Shown here piece after piece: positions 1 through 7,154 of a stretch of DNA of 64,000 bases; the first letter of the stretch is position 1, and each line of letters begins with the position of its first letter. The notes under the pieces are model-generated. The model did no database searches. It saw nothing but the letters and a program-made list of their open reading frames with translations, and was not told where the DNA came from. This stretch comes from Yeosuana sp043876835. GTDB taxonomy: Bacteria > Bacteroidota > Bacteroidia > Flavobacteriales > Flavobacteriaceae. Where the stretch lies: the NCBI RefSeq assembly GCF_043876835.1, contig NZ_JBAWJZ010000007.1, positions 160,440 to 224,439 on the forward strand, written 5' to 3'. Made by a program: the position numbers and the translations under genes.

Positions 1-1012
1 TTCCTTTAAAAGGCACAATGCATGTGTACATCTTCTTATCATTTAAATTAGTCACAGCCGTTTTAACGTAGTCAATCCATTTTGAACCTTCTTTGGTAGC
101 ATCCATATTTCCAAGCATACATATAATATTTGCTTCGGGATATTGGTTCCTTATATTGGCTACAAATTGTTGATAGGCTTGTGTCAAATAACCATCATCG
201 GGCGCTTTGGTTCCAAAGTTCTTTTTAAATTCGGCTCTTTCGGGCATATTGACCAACCATGAATCGTTTTGAAACAGATTAATGACAACAATATCGGGTT
301 TATACAATGAAAAATCCCATGCACTTGTAGAATCTGCAGGATTCAATCTATCGTACAAGTCTGGCATTATTAATGGAAACCAGCTAATAGTTATACCAAT
401 GCCGCTTTTACAGATACATTGGTATTTAGCATCATAGTGCCTTGCAGTAATTGCCGAATAACTTAAATAGTTATTGGTATAGGTACTGTCTGGTGAGTCT
501 CTTCCTGAATAATCTTCAACAGCATAACCTGCCGTTATGGAGTTTCCGTAAAATTCTATGCTTCTTTTTTTGGGTGCCGGCTTTGGTAATAATTTTGCAT
601 CGGTTTCAATTTCAAACCCATAAAAAGTAGTTTTGCCTCTATCCCACTCGGTCCTTTTAAAAATCTCAACGGAATGTTTCCCTTTGGGTAATTGTGACGC
701 CAATTGATAATATGTTTTAGTAGTATCAGGCCTCAAAAGAACCACACTATCATTATCAATAATAACATTGTAATAATTATCTCCGGTTTCATCTTGCAAC
801 AAGGCCTTAATGGACTTTCCCTGAAAATTCATCTTTATTGAAGTTCCAGACCAATATAAATTGACTCCTTCAACTCCAGTAGAATCTACTCTTCCCCAAT
901 ACTCAATTTCAGGGTTTGAAAAACGGACTAAAAGATCTTTTTGGCCCGAACAACCTATCATTAATAAGATGGACAGAATAACTATTAGCTTAGGTGTTTT
1001 TTTAATGATCAT
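1..1012 (-). CDS. SGNH-hydrolase lipoprotein, CE2-like carbohydrate esterase (3' part outside window)
   Basis: I translated this frame by hand; it stays open from an ATG at 1012 to the window edge (337 codons seen, no stop). The N-terminus is a lipoprotein signal with a lipobox ending in Cys21 (MIGCSG). Residues about 30-140 look like the beta-sandwich that precedes the catalytic domain in carbohydrate esterase family 2. The SGNH block I motif GNSITAGY follows, with the putative nucleophile Ser158. LFQND further on fits the block III Asn. The Asp/His block V near the C-terminus lies outside the window, so catalysis cannot be confirmed. Likely a membrane-anchored deacetylase acting on polysaccharide (inference). 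It starts 177 bp downstream of the ferredoxin gene and is separated from it by a terminator. Confidence 0.75.
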   Translation of the reverse strand, partial: MIIKKTPKLIVILSILLMIGCSGQKDLLVRFSNPEIEYWGRVDSTGVEGVNLYWSGTSIKMNFQGKSIKALLQDETGDNYYNVIIDNDSVVLLRPDTTKTYYQLASQLPKGKHSVEIFKRTEWDRGKTTFYGFEIETDAKLLPKPAPKKRSIEFYGNSITAGYAVEDYSGRDSPDSTYTNNYLSYSAITARHYDAKYQCICKSGIGITISWFPLIMPDLYDRLNPADSTSAWDFSLYKPDIVVINLFQNDSWLVNMPERAEFKKNFGTKAPDDGYLTQAYQQFVANIRNQYPEANIICMLGNMDATKEGSKWIDYVKTAVTNLNDKKMYTCIVPFKG

Positions 1013-1132
1013 AAATATAAATTTGAGATTATTTTACATAGGTTGGTTTAAAACAATTCTATTTTTTTATAACTTGACATGCGAAGTTAATCTATATCTC
1101 CCAAGATTAAAAGTTGGGATATTAACAATTAT

Positions 1133-1166
1133 AAACAAAAAATCCCAAGATTAAATCTTGGGATTT
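1133..1166 (-). terminator. Intrinsic terminator downstream of the ferredoxin gene
   Basis: A perfect 10-bp stem AATCCCAAGA (1141-1150) / TCTTGGGATT (1156-1165) with a 5-nt loop. On the minus strand it is followed by a T-rich run (complement of 1133-1140). A weaker near-copy of the same hairpin lies at 1099-1119. Confidence 0.75.
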
Positions 1167-1188
1167 CAATATAATTTTTAAAGTTAAA

Positions 1189-1542
1189 TTACTCTTCAGG
1201 ATGCATAAAACGCTGTTTTGCCAACAACTGTTCCTCTGTTTCTACATGATTCTCATCAGGCACACAACAATCTACTGGGCAAACCGCAGCACATTGTGGT
1301 TCATCATGAAACCCTTTACATTCAGTACATTTATCTGGAACAATGTAATAAACCTCATCACTAACAGGTTCTTGAGCCTCATCGGCATCTACTTCCTTTC
1401 CATTAGTTAAAACCACTTTTCCTTTTAAACTGGTTCCGTCATTATAACGCCAATCATCTGCGGCTTCATATATTGCAGTGTTTGGACATTCTGGTTCGCA
1501 AGCTCCACAATTTATACATTCGTCTGTTATTATAATTGCCAT
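1189..1542 (-). CDS. 4Fe-4S dicluster ferredoxin
   Basis: Small electron carrier of 117 residues. I start at the ATG at 1542 (MAIIITDECINCG) because ferredoxins of this type begin there; the 20 codons upstream look like leader DNA. The first cluster motif is C9-x2-C12-x2-C15-x3-C19-P. The second is C72-x2-C75-x8-C84-x3-C88-P with an additional C92-C93 pair. The longer insertion in the second motif is the Allochromatium (Alvin) type of 2[4Fe-4S] ferredoxin, which has low-potential clusters (family knowledge). It is divergent from the LuxC-like acyl-CoA reductase, 67 bp apart, so the two may share a control region. The redox partner is not evident; supplying electrons to a reductase nearby is only inference. 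Confidence 0.93.
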   Translation of the reverse strand: MAIIITDECINCGACEPECPNTAIYEAADDWRYNDGTSLKGKVVLTNGKEVDADEAQEPVSDEVYYIVPDKCTECKGFHDEPQCAAVCPVDCCVPDENHVETEEQLLAKQRFMHPEE

Positions 1543-1565
1543 AGTATTTTTTCTTTCTAAATTTG
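1536..1565 (+). promoter_or_regulatory. Bacteroidota-type promoter of the acyl-CoA reductase gene
   Basis: TTG at 1536-1538, a 19-nt spacer, then TAAATTTG at 1558-1565. This matches the primary sigma consensus of Bacteroidota (TTG - 19 nt - TAnnTTTG). Predicted start of transcription is about 40 nt before the ATG at 1610. The -33 box overlaps the first codons of the divergent ferredoxin gene. Confidence 0.65.
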
Positions 1566-1609
1566 CAATGGCTAAAATAAAACCAAAACCATTCATAACC
1601 AAATAGAGA

Positions 1610-2668
1610 ATGCATTTACAACAAAGAATTAACGCTTTTGTAAAATTAGGAGACTTTTTAAGTCAATTTTCTAACGAAAGAATTCAAAAAAAAGAGACAA
1701 TTGAATATAATGATTTGTTTTTTGAAGGATTTAAACACCAATTAAAATTAGCTGAAGAAAACAATGGATGGTTTTCTAAAGAAAACATGGCATTTGCCAT
1801 TAATGGTTGGGCTGATTCTTTAACTTTTAAAAAATTACACAAATGGTTATCACCATATAATATCACCAACAAAGAACCAAAATTGGTAGCTATAATCATG
1901 GCTGGAAACATTCCATTGGTTGGTTTTCATGATTTTTTATCGGTTTTAATAAGTGGTCATCATGCATTGGTAAAACAATCGTCAAACGATAAATACCTAC
2001 TTCCCTATTTAGCTAAATATCTTGAATTTGTAGAACCAGGATTTAAAGGAGCAATTACTTTTACAGAAGATAAACTAGAACAATTTGATGCAGTTATTGC
2101 CACTGGCAGCAATAATACAGCGCGTTACTTTGAATATTATTTTAAACACAAACCTTCCATTATAAGAAATAACCGAAATTCCATAGCAGTTTTAAACGGG
2201 CAAGAAACGTTAGAAGACATGCAAGCTCTTTCAGAAGATATTTTTAGGTATTATGGTTTAGGTTGCAGAAATGTATCAAAACTTTATGTGCCTAAAGATT
2301 ATAATTTCGATTTGTTTTTTCAAGCCATGTACCATTGGCACCCTATTATTGAAAAAGCAAAATATGCCAATAATTACGACTACAATAAAGCGGTGTATAT
2401 AATGAGTGAATTTGATATGCTTGAAAATGGCTTTTTAATGATAAAAGAAGACACAAGTGCTGTTTCTCCAATCGCTACCGTTTTCTATGAATTTTATGAA
2501 AATCCAACAGAATTAAAACAAAAATTAGAACAACAAAAAGAGTCAATTCAATGCATTGTTTCAAAAGGTTTTGTTCAAAACGAAATTGCTTTTGGTAACA
2601 CTCAAAAACCACAACTTTGGGATTATGCGGATGATGTGGATTCTATTGAATTTTTGTTAGCAATTTGA
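1610..2668 (+). CDS. Acyl-CoA reductase, LuxC family
   Basis: 352 residues, shorter than luminous-bacteria LuxC (about 480), as is usual for the Bacteroidota branch. The fold is aldehyde-dehydrogenase-like: AGNIPLVGFHDFL near residue 98, a nucleotide-binding-like stretch AVIATGSNNTARYF near 161, and a candidate catalytic Cys219 in GLGCRNVSKLYVP. Such enzymes reduce an acyl-thioester to an aldehyde with NAD(P)H. No luxD, luxE or luciferase gene is nearby, so bioluminescence is not implied. Next to it are a divergent ferredoxin and, 75 bp downstream, serC, an arrangement I know from other flavobacteria. The true substrate is unknown. Confidence 0.82.
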   Translation: MHLQQRINAFVKLGDFLSQFSNERIQKKETIEYNDLFFEGFKHQLKLAEENNGWFSKENMAFAINGWADSLTFKKLHKWLSPYNITNKEPKLVAIIMAGNIPLVGFHDFLSVLISGHHALVKQSSNDKYLLPYLAKYLEFVEPGFKGAITFTEDKLEQFDAVIATGSNNTARYFEYYFKHKPSIIRNNRNSIAVLNGQETLEDMQALSEDIFRYYGLGCRNVSKLYVPKDYNFDLFFQAMYHWHPIIEKAKYANNYDYNKAVYIMSEFDMLENGFLMIKEDTSAVSPIATVFYEFYENPTELKQKLEQQKESIQCIVSKGFVQNEIAFGNTQKPQLWDYADDVDSIEFLLAI

Positions 2669-2743
2669 CGAAAAAATTATGGATTTTATAACACAAAATA
2701 ATCAATTAATTAGCAACTTTGTATCTCTAAATTTTTTAAAAAA

Positions 2744-3808
2744 ATGAAAAAACATAACTTTAGTGCAGGACCAAGTATTTTACCTCAAGAAGTTTTATTA
2801 AAAGCATCTCATGCTGTAATTGATTTCAATAACGAAGGCTTATCTTTATTAGAAATATCTCACAGAAGCAAGCCTTTTGTTGATGTTATGGAAAAAGCCA
2901 GATCCTTGGTTTTAGAACTTTTAGGATTAGAAGGTAAAGGTTATAAAGCATTGTTTTTACAAGGAGGCGCAAGCACTCAGTTTTTAATGGTTGCCATGAA
3001 CCTTTTAGAAAAAAGAGCTGGTTATTTAAATACTGGTACTTGGAGCCAAAAAGCTATTAAAGAAGCTCAAATTTTAGACGATATATACGAAGTAGCATCA
3101 TCAAAAAGTGCAAACTTCAATTATATTCCAAAAGGATATGATATTCCAGAAGATTACGATTATTTTCATTGCACTTCTAACAATACCATTTTTGGAACAC
3201 AGATGAAATCATTTCCAAACTCACCAATACCTATGGTTTGCGATATGAGTAGTGATATCTTTTCTCGTGTTTTAGATTTTTCAAAATTTGATTTAATATA
3301 TGCAGGTGCTCAAAAAAATATGGGTCCAGCAGGAACAACCCTTGTCGTTGTTAAAGAAGATATTTTAGGAAAAGTATCTCGCAAAATTCCTTCAATCATG
3401 GATTATAAATTGCACATAAGCAATGGTAGTATGTACAACACACCTCCAGTTTTTGCTGTTTATACTTCAATGTTGACTTTGGAATGGATTAAAAATTTGG
3501 GTGGTATTGCTAAGGTTGAAGAAATGAATGAGAAAAAAGCAAGGGTTATGTATTCTGAAATAGACTTAAATCCATTATTTAATGGTTTCGCTACAAAAGA
3601 AGACAGATCAAATATGAATGCGACGTTCACCCTTCAAAATGAAAATTTAAAAGAAACTTTTGAAACCATGTTAAAAGAAGCTGGAATTAGTGGATTAAAT
3701 GGTCACAGAAGTGTTGGAGGCTACAGGGCATCTATGTACAATGCACTTCCTATTGATAGTGTCAAAACTCTTGTAGAAGTAATGAGCGAACTAGAAAGTA
3801 AAGCATAA
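2744..3808 (+). CDS. serC: Phosphoserine aminotransferase
   Basis: Class V aminotransferase of 354 residues, full length. It converts 3-phosphohydroxypyruvate plus glutamate to phosphoserine (serine pathway) and can also serve pyridoxal phosphate synthesis. N-terminal KHNFSAGPSILP is the family hallmark. FLQGGASTQF (about 71-80) forms part of the cofactor pocket, and Lys191 in YAGAQKNMGPAG is the expected Schiff-base lysine. The ending GHRSVGGYRASMYNA fits the substrate-binding C-terminal domain. It precedes the SerA-type dehydrogenase, so the first two enzymes of serine synthesis are adjacent. The gap to the next gene holds a pair of palindromic repeats. Confidence 0.97.
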   Translation: MKKHNFSAGPSILPQEVLLKASHAVIDFNNEGLSLLEISHRSKPFVDVMEKARSLVLELLGLEGKGYKALFLQGGASTQFLMVAMNLLEKRAGYLNTGTWSQKAIKEAQILDDIYEVASSKSANFNYIPKGYDIPEDYDYFHCTSNNTIFGTQMKSFPNSPIPMVCDMSSDIFSRVLDFSKFDLIYAGAQKNMGPAGTTLVVVKEDILGKVSRKIPSIMDYKLHISNGSMYNTPPVFAVYTSMLTLEWIKNLGGIAKVEEMNEKKARVMYSEIDLNPLFNGFATKEDRSNMNATFTLQNENLKETFETMLKEAGISGLNGHRSVGGYRASMYNALPIDSVKTLVEVMSELESKA

Positions 3809-3842
3809 TCCCATCCTCAATCCTTCCCAAAGGGAAGGAAGA
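3809..3842 (+). repeat. Palindromic intergenic repeat, copy 1 of an inverted pair
   Basis: Starts directly after the serC stop codon. Contains the perfect palindrome CCTTCCC-AAA-GGGAAGG. About 24 of 31 positions match the reverse complement of the element at 3886-3918. GC content is far above the surrounding sequence. Looks like a REP-type element. Confidence 0.6.
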
Positions 3843-3885
3843 CCGAATATAAAAAATTAATTATTAACTAAAAACAACCCAATAA

Positions 3886-3918
3886 ATCCCCTTTCCTTTG
3901 GAAAGGGTTAGGGATAGG
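3886..3918 (-). repeat. Palindromic intergenic repeat, copy 2, inverted
   Basis: Contains CCCTTTCC-TTT-GGAAAGGG (8-bp arms, 3-nt loop) followed by TTAGGGATAGG. It is the inverted partner of the element at 3809-3842 and ends just before the ATG at 3922, so it will lie in the leader of the downstream gene. Confidence 0.6.
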
Positions 3919-3921
3919 AAA

Positions 3922-4872
3922 ATGAAAGTATTAGCAAACGACGGTATTTCAAAAACCGGAAAAGAAGCTCTTGAAAAAGGCGGATATGAAGTTATTACAA
4001 CCACTGTAGCTCAAGAACAATTAATAAATTACATAAACGAAAAAGGCATTAGTGTTATATTAGTTCGTAGTGCTACAACAGTTCGCAAAGATTTAATCGA
4101 TGCCTGCCCAGGAATAAAAATAATTGGTCGTGGTGGTGTTGGTATGGATAATATTGATGTAGATTATGCGAAAAGCAAAGGCATCCATGTTATCAATACA
4201 CCAGCTTCTTCTTCCCATTCGGTTGCCGAATTGGTTTTTGCACATTTTTACGGATTAGCTCGTTTTTTACATAATTCTAACCGCGATATGCCTCTAGAAG
4301 GAGACACTAGTTTTGGCAAATTAAAAAAAGCATATGCTAAAGGTGTTGAACTAAAAGGAAAAACATTAGGTGTTCTAGGCTTTGGTCGTATTGGTCAAGC
4401 TACAGCTAAAGTTGCTTTAGGTGCCGGAATGAAAGTAATTGCGTTTGATCCATTTATAGAAAAAGTTAATTTAGAACTTGATTTTTTTGATGGTCAAAAA
4501 GTAAATTTTGATATCAAAACCATTTCTAAGGAAGAAGTTTTAAAACAAGCTGATTTTATCACTTTACATGTACCTGCCCAAAAAGAATACGTTATTGGTA
4601 AATCTGAGTTTGACATCATGAAAGATGGCGTTTTTATCGCAAATGCTGCTCGTGGCGGTGTAGTTGATGAAGCCGCTTTAGTTGAAGCAATTATGAGTGG
4701 AAAAGTAGCTGGCGCTGCTTTAGATGTTTTTGAAAAAGAACCTAAACCAGAAATTCAATTATTGATGAATTCTGGATTATCATTAACTCCTCATACTGGA
4801 GCAGCAACCAATGAAGCTCAAGACAGAATTGGAACTGAATTAGCCGAACAAATTATAAGTATTCTTGGTTAA
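3922..4872 (+). CDS. serA: D-2-hydroxyacid dehydrogenase, SerA-type (3-phosphoglycerate dehydrogenase)
   Basis: 316 residues from the ATG at 3922 (MKVLANDGIS); the frame extends eight codons upstream, but those lie in the palindromic repeat. The NAD-binding motif GVLGFGRIGQATAK spans about 150-163. Catalytic Arg244 sits in ANAARGGVVDE, the acidic partner is in DVFEKEP, and His291 is in LTPHTGAA. It lacks the C-terminal ACT domain of the long, serine-inhibited SerA type, so it is the short form. Position after serC supports oxidation of 3-phosphoglycerate to 3-phosphohydroxypyruvate as its role. Another 2-hydroxyacid substrate is possible. Confidence 0.9.
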   Translation: MKVLANDGISKTGKEALEKGGYEVITTTVAQEQLINYINEKGISVILVRSATTVRKDLIDACPGIKIIGRGGVGMDNIDVDYAKSKGIHVINTPASSSHSVAELVFAHFYGLARFLHNSNRDMPLEGDTSFGKLKKAYAKGVELKGKTLGVLGFGRIGQATAKVALGAGMKVIAFDPFIEKVNLELDFFDGQKVNFDIKTISKEEVLKQADFITLHVPAQKEYVIGKSEFDIMKDGVFIANAARGGVVDEAALVEAIMSGKVAGAALDVFEKEPKPEIQLLMNSGLSLTPHTGAATNEAQDRIGTELAEQIISILG

Positions 4873-4900
4873 CTAGATTGTGACCAAATAGATAACATTG

Positions 4901-4932
4901 AGTCCTAACATATAATTGTTAGGACTTTTTTT
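4901..4932 (+). terminator. Intrinsic terminator after serA
   Basis: Perfect 9-bp stem AGTCCTAAC (4901-4909) / GTTAGGACT (4918-4926) followed by a run of T. Confidence 0.88.
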
Positions 4933-4979
4933 GTACATTGAAAGTCGAAAAAATCAACAAATAAATTAAAACAAAAAAT

Positions 4980-5618
4980 ATGTCAGGAATTTTAGACTTG
5001 TTAAACAGCGATTTAGGAAAAACAATAGTAAGTGGTGTTTCTAATCAAACCAATCAATCACAAAATAAAACACAGGATGTATTAACAATGGCATTACCAG
5101 TGTTAATGGCAGCCATGAAAAAAAATGCTGCTACACCTCAAGGTGCTGAAGGCTTATTAGGTGCCATAGGAAGCAAACACAACGGGAGCGTTTTAGATAA
5201 TCTTGGTAGTTTATTTGAAGGCGGCGTTGATTCAAGTGTTTTAGAAGATGGCGGAAAAATATTAGGTCACGTATTAGGAGGCAAACAACAACATGTTGAA
5301 ATGGCTTTAAGTCAAAAATCAGGTATTGATGCTGGTTCTGTTGCTCAAATATTAAAAGTAGCAGCACCAATTTTAATGGGAGTTTTGGGTAATCAAGCAA
5401 AAAAACAAAATGTAAATAGCGCTAGTGGCCTTGAAGGAATGCTAGGTGGTTTACTTGGTGGAAGCTCGGCTAAAAATGAGCAAAGTTTTTTAGAATCAAT
5501 TCTTGATGCTGATGGTGATGGCAGTGTTATTGATGATGTTGCCGGTATGGTTTTAGGTGGTTCTAAAAAGAAAGGTGGCCTTGGCGGTTTGCTAGGCGGT
5601 CTGTTTGGGGGAAAATAA
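4980..5618 (+). CDS. DUF937 domain protein, Gly-rich C-terminus
   Basis: 212 residues without signal peptide or membrane segment. The helical N-terminal half (MSGILDLLNSDLGKTIVSG, then TMALPVLMAAMKKNA) is typical of DUF937, which is related in fold to YidB-like proteins; function unknown. A second helical repeat VAQILKVAAPILMGVLGNQAKK follows near residue 120. The stretch DADGDGSVIDD near residue 173 resembles a calcium-binding DxDxDG loop. The C-terminus is a chain of GLGGLLGGLFGG. The gene is monocistronic, with terminators on both sides. Confidence 0.75.
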   Translation: MSGILDLLNSDLGKTIVSGVSNQTNQSQNKTQDVLTMALPVLMAAMKKNAATPQGAEGLLGAIGSKHNGSVLDNLGSLFEGGVDSSVLEDGGKILGHVLGGKQQHVEMALSQKSGIDAGSVAQILKVAAPILMGVLGNQAKKQNVNSASGLEGMLGGLLGGSSAKNEQSFLESILDADGDGSVIDDVAGMVLGGSKKKGGLGGLLGGLFGGK

Positions 5619-5640
5619 TTTCAGTTCAACTAATTTATAT

Positions 5641-5676
5641 ATGTGTTAGTCTTAATTGGCTGACACATTTTTTTTG
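5641..5676 (+). terminator. Intrinsic terminator after the DUF937 gene
   Basis: Stem ATGTGTTAG (5641-5649) / CTGACACAT (5660-5668), 9 bp with one G-U pair, followed by eight T. Confidence 0.8.
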
Positions 5677-5742
5677 TTAAAAAGTTATAAACAACTCTTT
5701 AAATAATTCTTTTTTTGTAAATTCATGCTAAAATAAGACATT

Positions 5743-6177
5743 ATGAAAGTCTTTCTATATATCCTTATAATTCTCGTCTGTTTTGCAAGTTGCAATACTT
5801 CTAAAATTTCGAATTCTACTAGTAAAGAACTGCATCAAGCAACAGCAAATGATACCATTAGAATTGCTAACGAATCGTTAGAATATGAAATAATCATTAT
5901 CGAACCAGGATTTGATTCTTGGTTAGCTAGCACTGCAAAACCTGAAGGCTTCTATTCTCAAACATATTTAGAAAACAAAAATTATATCTATGTAACCGAA
6001 TGGAATAGCAGAGTATTACAACCTCAACGATTTAATCCTAATCTTTATGAAATGCAAATTGACTACAACCAAGGAATAGATTATGGTTATGATGTTAATT
6101 ATAAGCTATATAATTATTTTATATATTTTCAATTAAAACACAAGCAACAATTAGGTCCATTTGTTCCAAGAATTTAA
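5743..6177 (+). CDS. Small lipoprotein, DUF6146-like
   Basis: 144 residues with a lipoprotein signal peptide and lipobox CFASC, acylated Cys at residue 17. The mature part carries EYEIIIIEPGFDSWLAS and a conserved-looking aromatic block, YVTEWNSRVLQP to PFVPRI, that I associate with a flavobacterial DUF6146 family. Function unknown. It has no partner in the same transcript that explains it; the next gene starts 30 bp downstream. Confidence 0.65.
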   Translation: MKVFLYILIILVCFASCNTSKISNSTSKELHQATANDTIRIANESLEYEIIIIEPGFDSWLASTAKPEGFYSQTYLENKNYIYVTEWNSRVLQPQRFNPNLYEMQIDYNQGIDYGYDVNYKLYNYFIYFQLKHKQQLGPFVPRI

Positions 6178-6183
6178 TTTTAA

Positions 6184-6191
6184 TAATTTTG
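6184..6191 (+). promoter_or_regulatory. Candidate -7 box before the membrane protein at 6208
   Basis: TAATTTTG fits TAnnTTTG and lies 17 bp before the GTG start at 6208. No clear -33 TTG at the ideal distance. Confidence 0.35.
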
Positions 6192-6207
6192 CAACTAAAT
6201 TAATGAT

Positions 6208-6702
6208 GTGAAAATTTTTAAAGAACGTTGGAATATTTCTAATAATTGGCAACTAATTTTTCCTTTTTTAGGTATTGCTGTTTTATTATATTCTTCGTTT
6301 AAATTATCAAAAGTATTTCTTAAAGATGCTCATATTTCCTTTCATTTAATTTTAAGTATTATTTTCTATTTCGTGCTTTTAAAGTTTGCCTTATTCCTCA
6401 TTAAAAAACTAGAAAACAAATGGAAAGTAAAATTTAAATGGGAAATGATATCCATCTTTTTAGTTTTTGCAATTACCGGAACATCTTCAATTTATATTTC
6501 CAGACCTATTATTAAAATTATTGGAATTACTAAAGAAAACTTAAACCCTGTTGTTTATTGGGTTTTATATATTATTATTGGCTTTATTTTTTATCAAATA
6601 TTACTTGTAACTATTGGTTGGGTTTTTGGGCAGTTTAAATTTTTCTGGAATTTCGAAAAAAGGATGCTTATTAAACTTGGCTTTAAACGTTTTAAAGATT
6701 AA
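6208..6702 (+). CDS. Integral membrane protein, DUF6787-like
   Basis: 164 residues. The start must be GTG at 6208 because both nearby ATGs (6203 and 6206) run into TGA at once. It has four or more hydrophobic segments (about 15-32, 46-66, 78-98, 115-140). The C-terminal half, FLVFAITGTSSIYISRP followed by an aromatic membrane segment and FGQFKFFWNFEKRML, resembles small flavobacterial DUF6787 proteins. The N-terminal half ERWNISNNWQLIFPF looks like a second, degenerate copy. Function unknown. Its TAA overlaps the next ATG by one base (TAATG), so the two genes are probably translationally coupled. Confidence 0.7.
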   Translation: MKIFKERWNISNNWQLIFPFLGIAVLLYSSFKLSKVFLKDAHISFHLILSIIFYFVLLKFALFLIKKLENKWKVKFKWEMISIFLVFAITGTSSIYISRPIIKIIGITKENLNPVVYWVLYIIIGFIFYQILLVTIGWVFGQFKFFWNFEKRMLIKLGFKRFKD

Positions 6703-7034
6703 TGCGCTTTTTTAGAGAACATATACTTTATAAAATTCTTGCTCTTACGTTAGCTTGCGCCATACTTATTCCTACTACTGTAAAATTTACACATGCTTTC
6801 AATCATTATAAACATGAAGTTTGTTTTGGAGAAAAAAGCACGCATTTGCATAAAGTAGACCTTAATTGTAAATTTTATGATTTTAAATTAACCCAAAAAA
6901 TTTTAGTAAGTCATTTTCTTTTCAACGTTTTTCAACCCAAACAACAACATTTAAAAATAGTATCTCAATACTTCTTTTTAAGTAGTTACCAACAACTTCA
7001 TTTTTCACTTCGTGGACCACCATCATTAGTTTAA
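6702..7034 (+). CDS. Small His/Cys-containing protein of the HYC_CC_PP type, paired with a TonB receptor
   Basis: 110 residues with an N-terminal signal or anchor (about 8-28). A His/Cys cluster follows: HAFNHYKHEVC, then STHLHKVDLNC. The C-terminus ends in LRGPPSLV. In Bacteroidota, small proteins with such His/Cys pairs and a terminal GPP occur directly before TonB-dependent receptors; I recall these as HYC_CC_PP. The residues suggest metal binding in the periplasm or export-linked maturation (inference). It overlaps the upstream membrane gene by one base and precedes the receptor by 120 bp. Confidence 0.6.
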   Translation: MRFFREHILYKILALTLACAILIPTTVKFTHAFNHYKHEVCFGEKSTHLHKVDLNCKFYDFKLTQKILVSHFLFNVFQPKQQHLKIVSQYFFLSSYQQLHFSLRGPPSLV

Positions 7035-7092
7035 AATCTTTCATATTAACTGAAATTAATTCAGATTTCAAAAAGAAATAAATTAATAAACA

Positions 7093-7143
7093 TGTTACAA
7101 CAATTATTAATAACACTTCATAAGAGTGACATTGTTGCAACAA
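7093..7143 (+). promoter_or_regulatory. Candidate operator: two TGTTnCAACA palindromes before the TonB receptor
   Basis: TGTTACAACA (7093-7102) and TGTTGCAACA (7133-7142, within the perfect palindrome TTGTTGCAACAA) are centred 40 bp apart, four helical turns. The second ends 12 bp before the ATG at 7155. The spacing and sequence suggest a dimeric metal-responsive repressor of the Fur/Zur type (inference). The two sites could also pair with each other in RNA. Confidence 0.45.
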
Positions 7144-7154
7144 AAAACACGTAC

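Noticed and set aside
861..1154. 97-codon plus-strand ORF
   Set aside because: Runs antisense to the SGNH lipoprotein start and across the ferredoxin terminator; composition is not protein-like.
1610..2668. Bioluminescence locus
   Set aside because: Only a LuxC-like reductase is present; no luciferase, LuxD or LuxE genes nearby.
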